Origin: Saprospiraceae bacterium
Lineage (GTDB): Bacteria > Bacteroidota > Bacteroidia > Chitinophagales > Saprospiraceae
Reading direction: 5' to 3'
NCBI GenBank assembly: GCA_020630355.1
Contig: JAHDBO010000051.1
Location: forward strand, 1 to 10,657
DNA length: 10,657 bases
Numbering within the stretch: the stretch's first letter is position 1; each line of letters starts with the position of its first letter. Below, in pieces: positions 1 through 6,807 of the stretch. Under the pieces are notes generated by a model. That model saw only the letters and a program-made list of their open reading frames with translations, had not been told where the DNA came from and did no database searches. Position numbers and translations under genes: made by a program.

Positions 1-1299
1 GACAATATCACATTCACCCAAGAGTTGGGCATGGATGATTGTACAACACCACCTAGTTGTGATGGTGCGATTACCGTAGAGGGTAATATAGTTACTATCT
101 GCTACGTTGAGGGGTCGTTTTATACAGTAGAAAAATTGACCACTATCAATGGCTTTAATGCAACCTTGCAAACTCAAAATGGTGATTGTCTAATTTATTC
201 AGTTGATACGACTGAACCCATAGCAACACCTGTCCAATATAATGGGTGTATCTTCAATCCATTCACTGGTGTCTGTCCAGATAATTCACAGATAAATGAT
301 CCAATTTGTGATGTAACTGCTTGTTACCAAACTGTTATCTATTGTTGGAACAATGAGCTTGACTACCCGGGGGAAGGAACATATCTAGTCAGTGGGCAAG
401 CATATAAATTCGTCAAATCAGAGCTGAACAACGGTTTGTGTATCCAATCAACTTTTGAAATACCAGAAACGGGTGGCCCTACCGAATTCACCTTTGAAAA
501 CTGTATTCAAAATTGTCCACTTGCGGTAGAGGACAATACGAATGATACTTATAGAATTTGTTTTGATAACGATTACGGACTTGCTGAAGAAGGGTTGTCT
601 GGTTTATTGACAGTAAATGGTATCGGTTATAAATATCAAAGGATGTCAACAGCAGAAGGTAATTGTGTGCTTCTCTATATGCCTTCAGGAACAAAAGAAG
701 TGACTGTAGAGGGCTGTCCAAGCATTATCCCAACTGTGCTTCCTATCGAGTTGATTTATTTTGAAGCAGAATATTTAGATGGTATTCATAAAGCAGAAGT
801 GACTTGGATTACAGCAATGGAATTGAACGTAAATTATTATCAATTAGAGCGTTCTCTAGATGGTAGGCACTTTGAAGTAGTACATTATATAAGAGATATT
901 GAAGACACCAACTGGACAATGACGTATAGACATGAAGATGATCTGACAGGTATTAATGGTCAAACGGTCTATTATAGATTAAAGAACGTTGACCATGATG
1001 GCTCTTATGATTATTCAGAAATCATCCCTCTTGAAGTAGGAGGTAGACAAAGAAAAATGATTAATATTTTTCCAAACCCTGTGAGCGACTTTGCCAATGT
1101 AGTTGTACCGGGCGGTGTTGGAAAAGTTGTAGTCTATGACTTGTTAGGAAATACGGTTATATCCCGAACAACTACCGAAGGAGATGTTCTTGTGAAAATC
1201 GATATGTCTCAATTGAATTCAGGTAACTATTTCATAAGATATATTGGTGAAAATAGTAGCTACTCTGATGCGCACAAAATCACAGTTGTGAATAATTAA
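1..1299 (+). CDS. Secreted T9SS cargo protein with Cys repeats, 5' truncated
   Basis: The reading frame is open from base 1, so the gene begins upstream of the window; 432 C-terminal residues are present. In order they are: three cysteine-patterned modules (about nt 58-717); a beta-rich domain at about nt 739-1041 beginning LPIELIYFEAEY and containing NYYQLERSLDG and YYRLKNVDHDG, a layout common just before the sorting signal in Bacteroidota exoproteins; and a type IX secretion sorting domain from nt 1060 (INIFPNPVSD, VVYDLLGN, LNSGNYFIRY) to the stop. Sorting domains of this kind take the protein across the outer membrane through the Por system, where they are cleaved and the cargo is often anchored to surface lipopolysaccharide. 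The final residues are KITVVNN. The protein is therefore extracellular or surface-bound. Its activity cannot be told from this part; an adhesin or structural role is a guess. The in-frame TTG and ATG codons at 25 and 31 are internal, not starts. Confidence 0.9.
   Translation, partial: DNITFTQELGMDDCTTPPSCDGAITVEGNIVTICYVEGSFYTVEKLTTINGFNATLQTQNGDCLIYSVDTTEPIATPVQYNGCIFNPFTGVCPDNSQINDPICDVTACYQTVIYCWNNELDYPGEGTYLVSGQAYKFVKSELNNGLCIQSTFEIPETGGPTEFTFENCIQNCPLAVEDNTNDTYRICFDNDYGLAEEGLSGLLTVNGIGYKYQRMSTAEGNCVLLYMPSGTKEVTVEGCPSIIPTVLPIELIYFEAEYLDGIHKAEVTWITAMELNVNYYQLERSLDGRHFEVVHYIRDIEDTNWTMTYRHEDDLTGINGQTVYYRLKNVDHDGSYDYSEIIPLEVGGRQRKMINIFPNPVSDFANVVVPGGVGKVVVYDLLGNTVISRTTTEGDVLVKIDMSQLNSGNYFIRYIGENSSYSDAHKITVVNN
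58..717 (+). repeat. Three divergent four-Cys protein repeats inside the T9SS cargo
   Basis: Three units align by cysteine pattern and by the motif around the second Cys (TICYV, VIYCW, RICFD), at about nt 58-249, 322-504 and 514-717. Cys spacings are C-x13-C-x28-C-x19-C, C-x6-C-x31-C-x20-C and C-x14-C-x34-C-x16-C. The third Cys follows an NG or EGN turn (NGDC, NGLC, EGNC) and the fourth closes the unit (YNGC, FENC, VEGC). An extra Cys lies 3-5 residues before each unit (CTTPPSC, CDVTAC, CIQNC). DNA identity between units is low, so these are old protein-level repeats. Disulfide bonding outside the cell is likely but inferred. More units may lie upstream of the window. Confidence 0.7.
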
Positions 1300-1320
1300 A
1301 AATACTAGGTTTGTTGAATA

Positions 1321-1376
1321 GAGGCTACGACTCTGTAGCTCAATCGGCATCGATTTATTTCGGTGCCGATTTTTTA
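1321..1376 (+). terminator. Rho-independent terminator of the T9SS gene, overlapping the xerD 3' end
   Basis: A 12-bp stem with one wobble-type mismatch (AATCGGCATCGA at 1342-1353 against TCGGTGCCGATT at 1360-1371) has a 6-nt loop and runs straight into a T tract ending at 1375. A smaller hairpin (GAGGCTAC 1321-1328 with GTAGCTC 1335-1341, one bulge) sits just before it. The stem begins about 40 nt after the T9SS stop codon. Only the plus-strand direction has a T tract after the stem. The right arm and T tract are also the last codons of the convergent xerD gene, and the xerD stop lies in the loop. Confidence 0.85.
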
Positions 1377-2275
1377 TTCCTAGGATGAAAGCTTAAAATA
1401 GTATCTTTTAGATACTCCCTGTCTAAGTGTGTATAGATTTCGGTAGTCGTGATAGATTCATGTCCAAGCATATCCTGTACTGCCCGAAGGTCAGCACCAC
1501 CTTCTACCAGATGAGTAGCAAAAGAATGTCTAAAAGTGTGTGGACTAACGTTTTTTTCAATACCCGCCGCCTTGACCAAATCTTTCACCAAGACAAATGC
1601 AGTGATACGGCTCAGGTTTTTGCCCCTTCTATTCAGAAAAACATAATCTTCAAAGTTTTTCCCGACATTGCGTTGTGCGCGACGCTCTTCTAAATAAAAT
1701 CCCAAATGTTTGATAGCTTCTTTTCCTATCGGCACGATGCGTTCCTTATCATTTTTACCAATGACCTTAATAAAACCAACATCCAAAAACAAATTACTCA
1801 ATTTTAGATTCAACAGCTCCGAAATCCGTAGCCCACAGGCATATAAAACTTCTAGCATCGCTCTGTTACGAGTGCCTTGGGGCTTGCTCAAATCAATGGC
1901 TGCGATAATCGCTTCTACTTCTTCATAGTTCAGAACTTCTGGAATCTTCTGACTCAATCTGGGTGCTTCGATAAGAGCCGCAGGATTGTCCTCCATAATA
2001 TCTTCTAATAAAAGATATTTGTAAAATGACTTGATACCTGATAAAATGCGTGCCTGTGAACGAGCATTCAAATTAAATCCCCCTAACCAAACCAAGAAAT
2101 TTTCTAGCGTCACAGTATCTACTTCGGTAGGTGTTTTGTCCAAGGATTTTATATCTACGTACTGGCGTAGCTTGTCCACATCCCGTAGATAGGCATCCAT
2201 AGAGTTCTTGGACATTCCCCGTTCTAGCTGCATGTAAGCCTTGAAACCTTTAAGATGTATCTGCCAGTTATTCAT
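1355..2275 (-). CDS. xerD: Tyrosine recombinase XerD
   Basis: A 306-residue site-specific recombinase of the XerC/XerD type. With XerC it resolves chromosome dimers at dif, normally at the division septum under FtsK control. The N-terminal SAM-like core-binding domain (about residues 5-90) contains LERGMSKNSMDAYLRDV. The catalytic domain has the full set: R150 in GLRISEL, K174 in GKNDKER, H246 and R249 in SPHTFRHSFATHL, H272 in MLGHESI and the nucleophile Y281 in IYTHL. Length is normal for XerD. I chose ATG at 2275 (MNNWQIHLKGF) over an in-frame TTG at 2305, because the longer start lies inside the terminator hairpin of the upstream gene and adds a low-complexity MAKSFSYFYN. XerD rather than XerC is favoured by overall resemblance, not proven. 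No dif-like site was recognised nearby. Confidence 0.92.
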   Translation of the reverse strand: MNNWQIHLKGFKAYMQLERGMSKNSMDAYLRDVDKLRQYVDIKSLDKTPTEVDTVTLENFLVWLGGFNLNARSQARILSGIKSFYKYLLLEDIMEDNPAALIEAPRLSQKIPEVLNYEEVEAIIAAIDLSKPQGTRNRAMLEVLYACGLRISELLNLKLSNLFLDVGFIKVIGKNDKERIVPIGKEAIKHLGFYLEERRAQRNVGKNFEDYVFLNRRGKNLSRITAFVLVKDLVKAAGIEKNVSPHTFRHSFATHLVEGGADLRAVQDMLGHESITTTEIYTHLDREYLKDTILSFHPRNKKSAPK

Positions 2276-2280
2276 GTTGT

Positions 2281-2320
2281 AAAAATAAGAAAAGCTCTTC
2301 GCCAAGACGAAGAGCTTTTC
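2281..2320 (-). terminator. Terminator after the acyl-CoA dehydrogenase gene
   Basis: A perfect 13-bp inverted repeat (GAAAAGCTCTTCG at 2289-2301 with CGAAGAGCTTTTC at 2308-2320) has a 6-nt loop. Read on the minus strand it is followed by a T-rich run (TTATTTTT, 2281-2288). It lies 27 nt after the stop of the acyl-CoA dehydrogenase gene and just before the xerD start, so xerD is probably largely separated from that gene's transcription. The plus-strand reading is also followed by pyrimidines, but no plus-strand gene needs it. Confidence 0.85.
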
Positions 2321-2347
2321 CTTTCCGTTAATATCTAAATTTATTAC

Positions 2348-3532
2348 TTACACCGTCTCTGCCTCCATAGCAGCAATTGGCAAGTAGGCATTATTCCTAA
2401 CCAACTCCCTAGAGATAACCACGCGTTGAATCTCAGAAGTCCCTTCGTAAATTTGTGTAATCTTAGCATCTCGCATCAAGCGCTCTACGTGGTATTCTTT
2501 AACAAAACCATATCCGCCATGTACCTGTACGGCTTCTACTGCCACTTTGATCGCTGTCTCTGAAGCGAATAATTTTGCCATCGAGCTAGCCGCTGCGTAG
2601 TCCATGCCTTGGTCTTTTAACCAAGCTGCACGATAGACCATCATTTTCGCCGCTTCGATTTGCGTTGCCATATCTGCCAACTTGAAACCAATCGCTTGGT
2701 GCTTGAATATCTCCTTACCGAATGCGCTACGCTCCTGCGAATAAGCCAATGCCAATTCATAAGCACCACCTGCTATCCCCAATGCTTGTGCAGCAATACC
2801 GATACGACCGCCCGCTAGGGTCTTCATCGCAAATTTAAAACCGAAACCATCCGCACCGACTCTATTCTCCTTGGGTACTTTGACATCGGTATACATAATC
2901 GTATGCGTATCTGACGAGCGAATGCCTAGTTTATCTTCTTTGGCACCTATTTCTACCCCATCCCAACTGGTTTCTACAATCAAACAGTTGATACCTCGGT
3001 GCCCTTTGTCTGCATCTGTCTGTGCAATTACCAAATGAATCGCAGAAGTACCTCCATTAGTAATCCAGTTTTTCGTACCATTCAACAAATAATGGTCGCC
3101 CATATCAATAGCTGTAGTACGCTGGCTAGTCGCATCCGAACCGGCCTCTGGCTCAGATAAACAGAACGCACCAATATGCTCGCCACTAGCTAGCTTGGGC
3201 AAGTATTTTGCTTTTTGTTCCTCTGTTCCATACGTTTCCAAGCCCCAACAAACCAAGGAGTTGTTGACAGACATAATCACAGAACAAGAGTTGTCCACTT
3301 TTGAGATTTCTTCCATCGCCAACACGTAAGAAAGTGTGTCCATACCGCCGCCGCCATACTCTGGAGAAGTCATCATGCCTAGGAATCCAAGCTCTCCCAT
3401 CATACGGACTTGGTCTTTTGGATAGGCCATGGTAGAGTCTCGCTCAATAACGCCTGGCTTCAATTCTTTTTGTGCAAAATCTCTTGCCGCTTCTTGCACT
3501 GCTAAATGCTCTTCTGATAAATCAAATCTCAT
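2348..3532 (-). CDS. Acyl-CoA dehydrogenase (FAD-dependent, short-chain type)
   Basis: A 394-residue enzyme of full family length, with an ATG start at 3532. It oxidises an acyl-CoA to the trans-2-enoyl-CoA using FAD and passes electrons to electron-transfer flavoprotein; it acts in the cytoplasm in fatty-acid or branched-chain amino-acid breakdown. The N-terminal helical domain begins FDLSEEHLAVQEAARDFA. The first signature is AFCLSEPEAGSDA (residues 122-134), with the flavin-contacting WITNGG at 156-161. The second signature includes QVHGGYGFVKEYHVERLMRD (336-355). The catalytic base is E363 in QIYEGTSEIQR, the position used by short- and medium-chain enzymes, rather than the alternate position of isovaleryl- or long-chain types. 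The closest relatives by look are butyryl-CoA dehydrogenases (Bcd/AcdA), but chain length cannot be fixed from sequence alone. It appears monocistronic, with a hairpin terminator downstream and no etfAB beside it. Confidence 0.95.
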   Translation of the reverse strand: MRFDLSEEHLAVQEAARDFAQKELKPGVIERDSTMAYPKDQVRMMGELGFLGMMTSPEYGGGGMDTLSYVLAMEEISKVDNSCSVIMSVNNSLVCWGLETYGTEEQKAKYLPKLASGEHIGAFCLSEPEAGSDATSQRTTAIDMGDHYLLNGTKNWITNGGTSAIHLVIAQTDADKGHRGINCLIVETSWDGVEIGAKEDKLGIRSSDTHTIMYTDVKVPKENRVGADGFGFKFAMKTLAGGRIGIAAQALGIAGGAYELALAYSQERSAFGKEIFKHQAIGFKLADMATQIEAAKMMVYRAAWLKDQGMDYAAASSMAKLFASETAIKVAVEAVQVHGGYGFVKEYHVERLMRDAKITQIYEGTSEIQRVVISRELVRNNAYLPIAAMEAETV

Positions 3533-3710
3533 TCGTCTCGGATTTTATATGGTTAGAACGATTAAAATGGGGTAGGGTTCTTCTATTTATTTCTTTTTAA
3601 AAATATTCTGCGAAAATACGCTAAAATTGGGATAGGTTAAAATAATTATTTACGCAACTTGAATCAAGTAGAAAGAAATATCATTTTGAATAGTAGTCTT
3701 TTTCGTTTTA
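3533..3710. other. Intergenic region upstream of the acyl-CoA dehydrogenase
   Basis: This AT-rich stretch lies between the acyl-CoA dehydrogenase start and the terminator of the next minus-strand gene. It must carry the promoter of the dehydrogenase gene. The only -7-like match I found on the minus strand (TATTTTCG, 3611-3618, one mismatch to TAnnTTTG) has no TTG at the right distance, so I do not call a promoter. No ORF or RNA gene is visible. Confidence 0.5.
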
Positions 3711-3748
3711 AAAAAACAAAAAAGCTAGTGCCGCACGGGACACTAGCT
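3711..3748 (-). terminator. Terminator of the M48-like lipoprotein gene
   Basis: On the minus strand an 8-bp perfect stem (AGCTAGTG 3741-3748 with CACTAGCT 3723-3730), extendable by two G-C pairs across a 2-nt bulge, is followed by TTTTTTGTTTTTT (3711-3722, continuing the stem's last Ts). It lies about 40 nt after the stop codon at 3787. This is a textbook intrinsic terminator in the minus direction only. Confidence 0.92.
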
Positions 3749-3786
3749 CACCTTATTTATTAATCAAAACCTTATCTTATTCTTAC

Positions 3787-4593
3787 TTAACCTCCCGTAT
3801 CAAAACAGCTCGTTCTGAAGTCTTCATACCTTTCGGTAAATGTTTCTTCCCCATGGCAGCAAACCTCGGTTGTATATGCCTCCAAAAAAGCCTTCCGATC
3901 AGCATAGCTTGGCTTTGTTTCTAACCAATCCAGTCCAGCATCAGTAGTATTTTTTTCTAGAATTTCAACGATTCCACCTGCTACATAGGTAAATGGACAA
4001 ATCATGGAAGCAGAGAATAAATCCGCATTTTTCACAACACGGGCATCAAATACTAGATTTGGTACTGACGCTGCAACAGTTGATACAGGTACGATACTCT
4101 GCCCATTCAAAAATGCTTCAAAAACATTAGCACCATATTCTGCGACCAACCTATCCATTGCATAGCCTCTATCTGCATACGCCATTTCATGTGTGATGAT
4201 AGAAAGCAACTGACTTTCAGACTCTACATACTCCAACATACCCGTTGTAATAAAAATATATCCACCAGGTAGAGTATAGGCAGAAGCTTTTGTCTTATCA
4301 TTGATCAAATAGATTTCCCAATCAAAATTTCGAGCATTGACGAGCATATCTCGCTCTTTAAGCATAGCTTCTATTTTATTCAAATATGAATAAGCACAAA
4401 CATTCAAGGAGGGAGAAAGTACTGGAAAGTCCGTTTCTTCTGCTAGAATGGCATCACGAAGCATCGTTCCAATTTCTTTTTGGTCTTCAAAAGAAAACAC
4501 ATCTGCTAATCGCATATCACTATGCTCGTCACAAGAACTAAAAACAAAGATTAGGCATAGGCACAGCAGTGCCATTCTGTCGAAGTATCTCAT
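3787..4593 (-). CDS. Lipoprotein resembling an M48 metallopeptidase, zinc site lost
   Basis: 268 residues, starting at ATG 4593. The N terminus is a lipoprotein signal: MRYFDRM, a hydrophobic run, then FSSC with C21 as the lipidation site. The body follows the plan of M48 (BepA/Oma1-like) peptidases: LPGGYIFITTGML at 108-120 matches the strand before the active helix; SIITHEMAYADRG at 131-143 sits where HExxH should be; NADLFSASM at 189-197 sits where the ExxAD-type third ligand should be; and TKPSYADRKAFL at 226-237 matches the THP..ER...L motif. H135 and E136 remain, but the second His is Y139, the third-ligand Glu is N189, and the THP His is K227. Zinc proteolysis is therefore unlikely. 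It is probably a pseudoenzyme at the cell envelope, with a chaperone-like or binding role as a guess. It has its own terminator and is not packed with its neighbours. M48 membership is my motif reading, without a search. Confidence 0.75.
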   Translation of the reverse strand: MRYFDRMALLCLCLIFVFSSCDEHSDMRLADVFSFEDQKEIGTMLRDAILAEETDFPVLSPSLNVCAYSYLNKIEAMLKERDMLVNARNFDWEIYLINDKTKASAYTLPGGYIFITTGMLEYVESESQLLSIITHEMAYADRGYAMDRLVAEYGANVFEAFLNGQSIVPVSTVAASVPNLVFDARVVKNADLFSASMICPFTYVAGGIVEILEKNTTDAGLDWLETKPSYADRKAFLEAYTTEVCCHGEETFTERYEDFRTSCFDTGG

Positions 4594-4872
4594 CGCAGGT
4601 CATTTTGATAGCTTGGAAATATTTTGGTTATCTGCTCTTTAAATAGAATATGGCACGGATAGGAATGGGGGTATACCTTCTACAAATCAATAAGCGGATA
4701 TTGTCAGATTTTACTCTAAAAATAAAGACAGACTAAACTCAAGACAGAATCATTTAAACTCATTTGTGACATCAAATAATTAGAGATTAAAAAAACATCT
4801 TGTTTGTAAATCCATCATTCACAGTTAGAAACATCAAAGACTATACCATGAGATATGAAATTTTAATCCATA
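4594..4872. other. Intergenic region between cutC and the M48-like gene
   Basis: This 279-bp AT-rich stretch contains the 3' side of the cutC operon and the 5' side of the M48-like lipoprotein gene. Neither strand carries a plausible coding ORF. I saw no convincing terminator for the cutC operon (no stem followed by a T tract on the minus strand) and no match to the TTG/TAnnTTTG promoter in the minus direction. The lipoprotein gene might be read partly from the operon upstream, or from a promoter I cannot recognise. Confidence 0.45.
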
Positions 4873-5505
4873 TTATAAATTCAAATTCCCAATGATTTGA
4901 CGCCCATGGTAAATAGTAGCTCCTAGTGCCTTGTGAATGGATTCTAATTTTTTTGAAGTGATCCGACCTGCTGGTATTATTTCTATTTGTTTTCCTGCGC
5001 ATTGAAGCATTTTGCCAAGAACAGGCAGACCTTCTAAAGCCGTTTTTGCCCCTCCAGAAGTCAATATGCTACCTGTATAACCACTATCGACCATCATTTG
5101 GACGGATAAAACAGGATTAGCTGTGACATCTATCGCTTTGTGAATTGTCATTTTTAATGGTTTCGCTTTCGCAAAACAATCCATTAAAAAGGGGATATCA
5201 AGTTCTTTCCCGTGATTGAGCGCACCAATGACGATACCTTCAATGCCCATTTTTTTCAACAACCGAATTTCATCGAAGCATTGTCTTTTTTCGGCTTCAG
5301 TGTAGACAAAACCACCTGCTCTTGGGCGAACCATCACACGGATGGGAATCTGCACAGCTCCAAGTACTTGTTCAACGAGTTCTTTACTAGGAGAAATCCC
5401 ATCCAAATCCAATCGGCCGCAAAGCTCTAGTCGGTCGGCACCGAGTTGCTCTGCCCTTATGGCTTCCTTTAGGCTTTCTACACAAGCTTCTTTGAGTGGC
5501 TTCAT
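4873..5505 (-). CDS. cutC: CutC family protein, C-terminally short
   Basis: 210 residues forming a TIM-barrel CutC-type protein. Recognisable blocks are ACVESLKEAIRAEQLGADRLELCG (residues 7-30), DGISPSKELV (35-44), VMVRPRAGGFVYTEAE (57-72), GIEGIVIGALNHGKELD (87-103), MTIHKAIDVTANP (119-131, where E. coli has HRAFD) and ILTSGGAKTALEGLPVL (147-163). E. coli CutC is about 248 residues; this one stops at IYHGRQIIGNLNL, where the longer proteins have a further 30 or so residues with the YIVDGAAV-type end. No continuation is evident in the other frames downstream, so this is a short form rather than an obvious frameshift. CutC was named for copper tolerance, but its biochemical role is unsettled. 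The ATG overlaps the stop of the upstream hydrolase (ATGA, 5502-5505), indicating translational coupling in one operon. Confidence 0.88.
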   Translation of the reverse strand: MKPLKEACVESLKEAIRAEQLGADRLELCGRLDLDGISPSKELVEQVLGAVQIPIRVMVRPRAGGFVYTEAEKRQCFDEIRLLKKMGIEGIVIGALNHGKELDIPFLMDCFAKAKPLKMTIHKAIDVTANPVLSVQMMVDSGYTGSILTSGGAKTALEGLPVLGKMLQCAGKQIEIIPAGRITSKKLESIHKALGATIYHGRQIIGNLNL

Positions 5506-6257
5506 CCTAGGAATTTCTGGATAGATTGGAGTAGGTCTTTTGGTTTTTCAGCATGTACCCAGTGCCCTGCATCTATGCTTTCTAAGGTGGCATTTGGGAA
5601 TAAGTCCTTGATGATTGGCTCATCTTCTGCTTGGATATAATTAGAACGACTGCCTCTTATGAACAGACTCTCCTTATCGAACGGCTCGCCCTTCACTTGG
5701 TCTAATATGGCTTGATAAGATTCATAGATAATAGGTAGATTCATTTTCCAACGGTATCCGCCTTCTTTGTCACGGGTCAAGTTTTTTAATAAAAACTGTC
5801 GTGTCCCAAAATCAGGTATTCTATCTGCCAGAAATGCATCAGCTTCTTTTCGGGATTCTATTGTATTCAAATCCAAAGCAAATAAAGCATCAAAAATCGC
5901 TTGGTGACCACCGACATACGCCTTGGGCGCAATATCGACAACAACTAATTTTTCCACCAAATCGGGATAATTCATCGCAAACTGCATCGCCGTCTTGCCT
6001 CCCATCGAATGACCAATAATATGTGACTCATAAATCCACTGCTGCTCTAGGAATTCAGCTAAGTCTCCTGCCATCCGCTCATAATCCAGACCATCGGTAT
6101 GTGCTGAGCGACCATGGTCACGCTGGTCGACGATAAAGACCCAGTAATCCTTAGCCAGTTGTTTAGCAATTGTCTGCCAATTATCGGATGTACCAAACAG
6201 CCCGTGCAAAATCACAACAGGAAACCCTTCCCCAAATGCTTTAAAATTAAGCTCCAA
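5502..6257 (-). CDS. Alpha/beta-hydrolase, YbfF-like esterase, TTG start
   Basis: 251 residues, a complete alpha/beta-hydrolase fold. HGLFGTSDNW (18-27) gives the oxyanion region. DQRDHGRS (44-51) follows strand 4. The nucleophile is S84 in IIGHSMGGKTAMQF, the probable acid is D108 in VVVDIAPKAY, and the catalytic His is H232 in AGHWVHAEKP. The order and spacing match E. coli YbfF (S89-D113, also 24 residues apart) and ABHD11-type esterases, which hydrolyse acyl esters and, in YbfF, acyl-CoA thioesters; the substrate here is unknown. It is cytoplasmic, with no signal peptide. The start is TTG at 6257: an in-frame TAA lies three codons upstream, the next Met is residue 62, and the TTG start gives the family N terminus ELNFKAFGEGFPVVILHG. 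It begins 10 nt after the stop of the upstream lipoprotein gene and overlaps cutC by 4 nt. Confidence 0.93.
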   Translation of the reverse strand: MELNFKAFGEGFPVVILHGLFGTSDNWQTIAKQLAKDYWVFIVDQRDHGRSAHTDGLDYERMAGDLAEFLEQQWIYESHIIGHSMGGKTAMQFAMNYPDLVEKLVVVDIAPKAYVGGHQAIFDALFALDLNTIESRKEADAFLADRIPDFGTRQFLLKNLTRDKEGGYRWKMNLPIIYESYQAILDQVKGEPFDKESLFIRGSRSNYIQAEDEPIIKDLFPNATLESIDAGHWVHAEKPKDLLQSIQKFLG

Positions 6258-6267
6258 ACCAAGTTAT

Positions 6268-6777
6268 TTATTCTGTAATCACTGCTTTAAAACCAAAATC
6301 CAAACGGTTTCGTTCAATCGAAAATGGGGTAGAAGCCCTCAGTCGAATCCGTATTTGCAATGTAAATAAATCACCTGTAAGGTAATCTTTGAAATCGACC
6401 AACGAAGGAATCAAATCTAATGTATTGCCTGTATCGAATGGAATATCTTCTCGAAAAGCAGCCTCAAAGGCATTTCCTGTTTCAGTATCAATAATATTCA
6501 CAATAACAGATTCCACAAAATCATAAGATGCCCCTTCGGTGTTCGTCAGGCGTGCAAAAGAATTTGTAATTCTATCCACCCTTTCCACATCATTGTCCAA
6601 GAAAAAATCCACTCTAGTCGGGATAGTAAATTCATAAAAATGCGTTACAAATGGATTGAGCCCTGCCTGCATCCTAAATTCTTCAAAATAAATCATATCA
6701 ATCCCTGGGGCATCATCCGTCCGACAACTTACCAAAGACAAGATTCCAAAAAGAATAATCAATAATGAATTCCGCAT
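6268..6777 (-). CDS. Small lipoprotein of unknown function
   Basis: 169 residues, starting at ATG 6777. The N terminus MRNSLLIILFGILSLVSC is a lipoprotein signal with lipobox LVSC and C18 as the lipid-modified residue; R19, T20 and two Asp follow. The mature part (about 150 residues) has alternating hydrophobic and polar stretches suggesting beta structure (FYEFTIPTRVDFFLDND, SVIVNIIDTE, LFTLQIRIRLRAS, RLDFGFKAVI), with no cysteine after the first and no catalytic motif that I recognise. It is most likely anchored in the outer or inner membrane facing the periplasm. It is the first gene of the unit with the YbfF-like hydrolase (10-nt gap) and cutC. I cannot assign a function; the family is probably limited to Bacteroidota. 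Confidence 0.85.
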   Translation of the reverse strand: MRNSLLIILFGILSLVSCRTDDAPGIDMIYFEEFRMQAGLNPFVTHFYEFTIPTRVDFFLDNDVERVDRITNSFARLTNTEGASYDFVESVIVNIIDTETGNAFEAAFREDIPFDTGNTLDLIPSLVDFKDYLTGDLFTLQIRIRLRASTPFSIERNRLDFGFKAVITE

Positions 6778-6807
6778 ATCGTATTTTCAAATTTATAAAA
6801 ATCCAAA

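Noticed and set aside
1331..1352. tRNA-like D-arm text (GTAGCTCAATCGG) after the T9SS gene
   Set aside because: No anticodon arm, T arm (GGTTCGA) or acceptor stem follows; the bases are accounted for by two hairpins of a terminator.
1427..1928. Plus-strand ORFs of 88 and 72 codons opposite xerD
   Set aside because: They are antisense shadows of a well-supported gene and show no domain or start signal.
2276..2305. Longer xerD start at TTG 2305
   Set aside because: It would place coding sequence inside the terminator hairpin of the upstream gene; ATG 2275 gives the usual family N terminus.
4448..4642. Plus-strand 64-codon ORF spanning the M48-like gene start
   Set aside because: Composition and position indicate an antisense shadow of the lipoprotein signal region.
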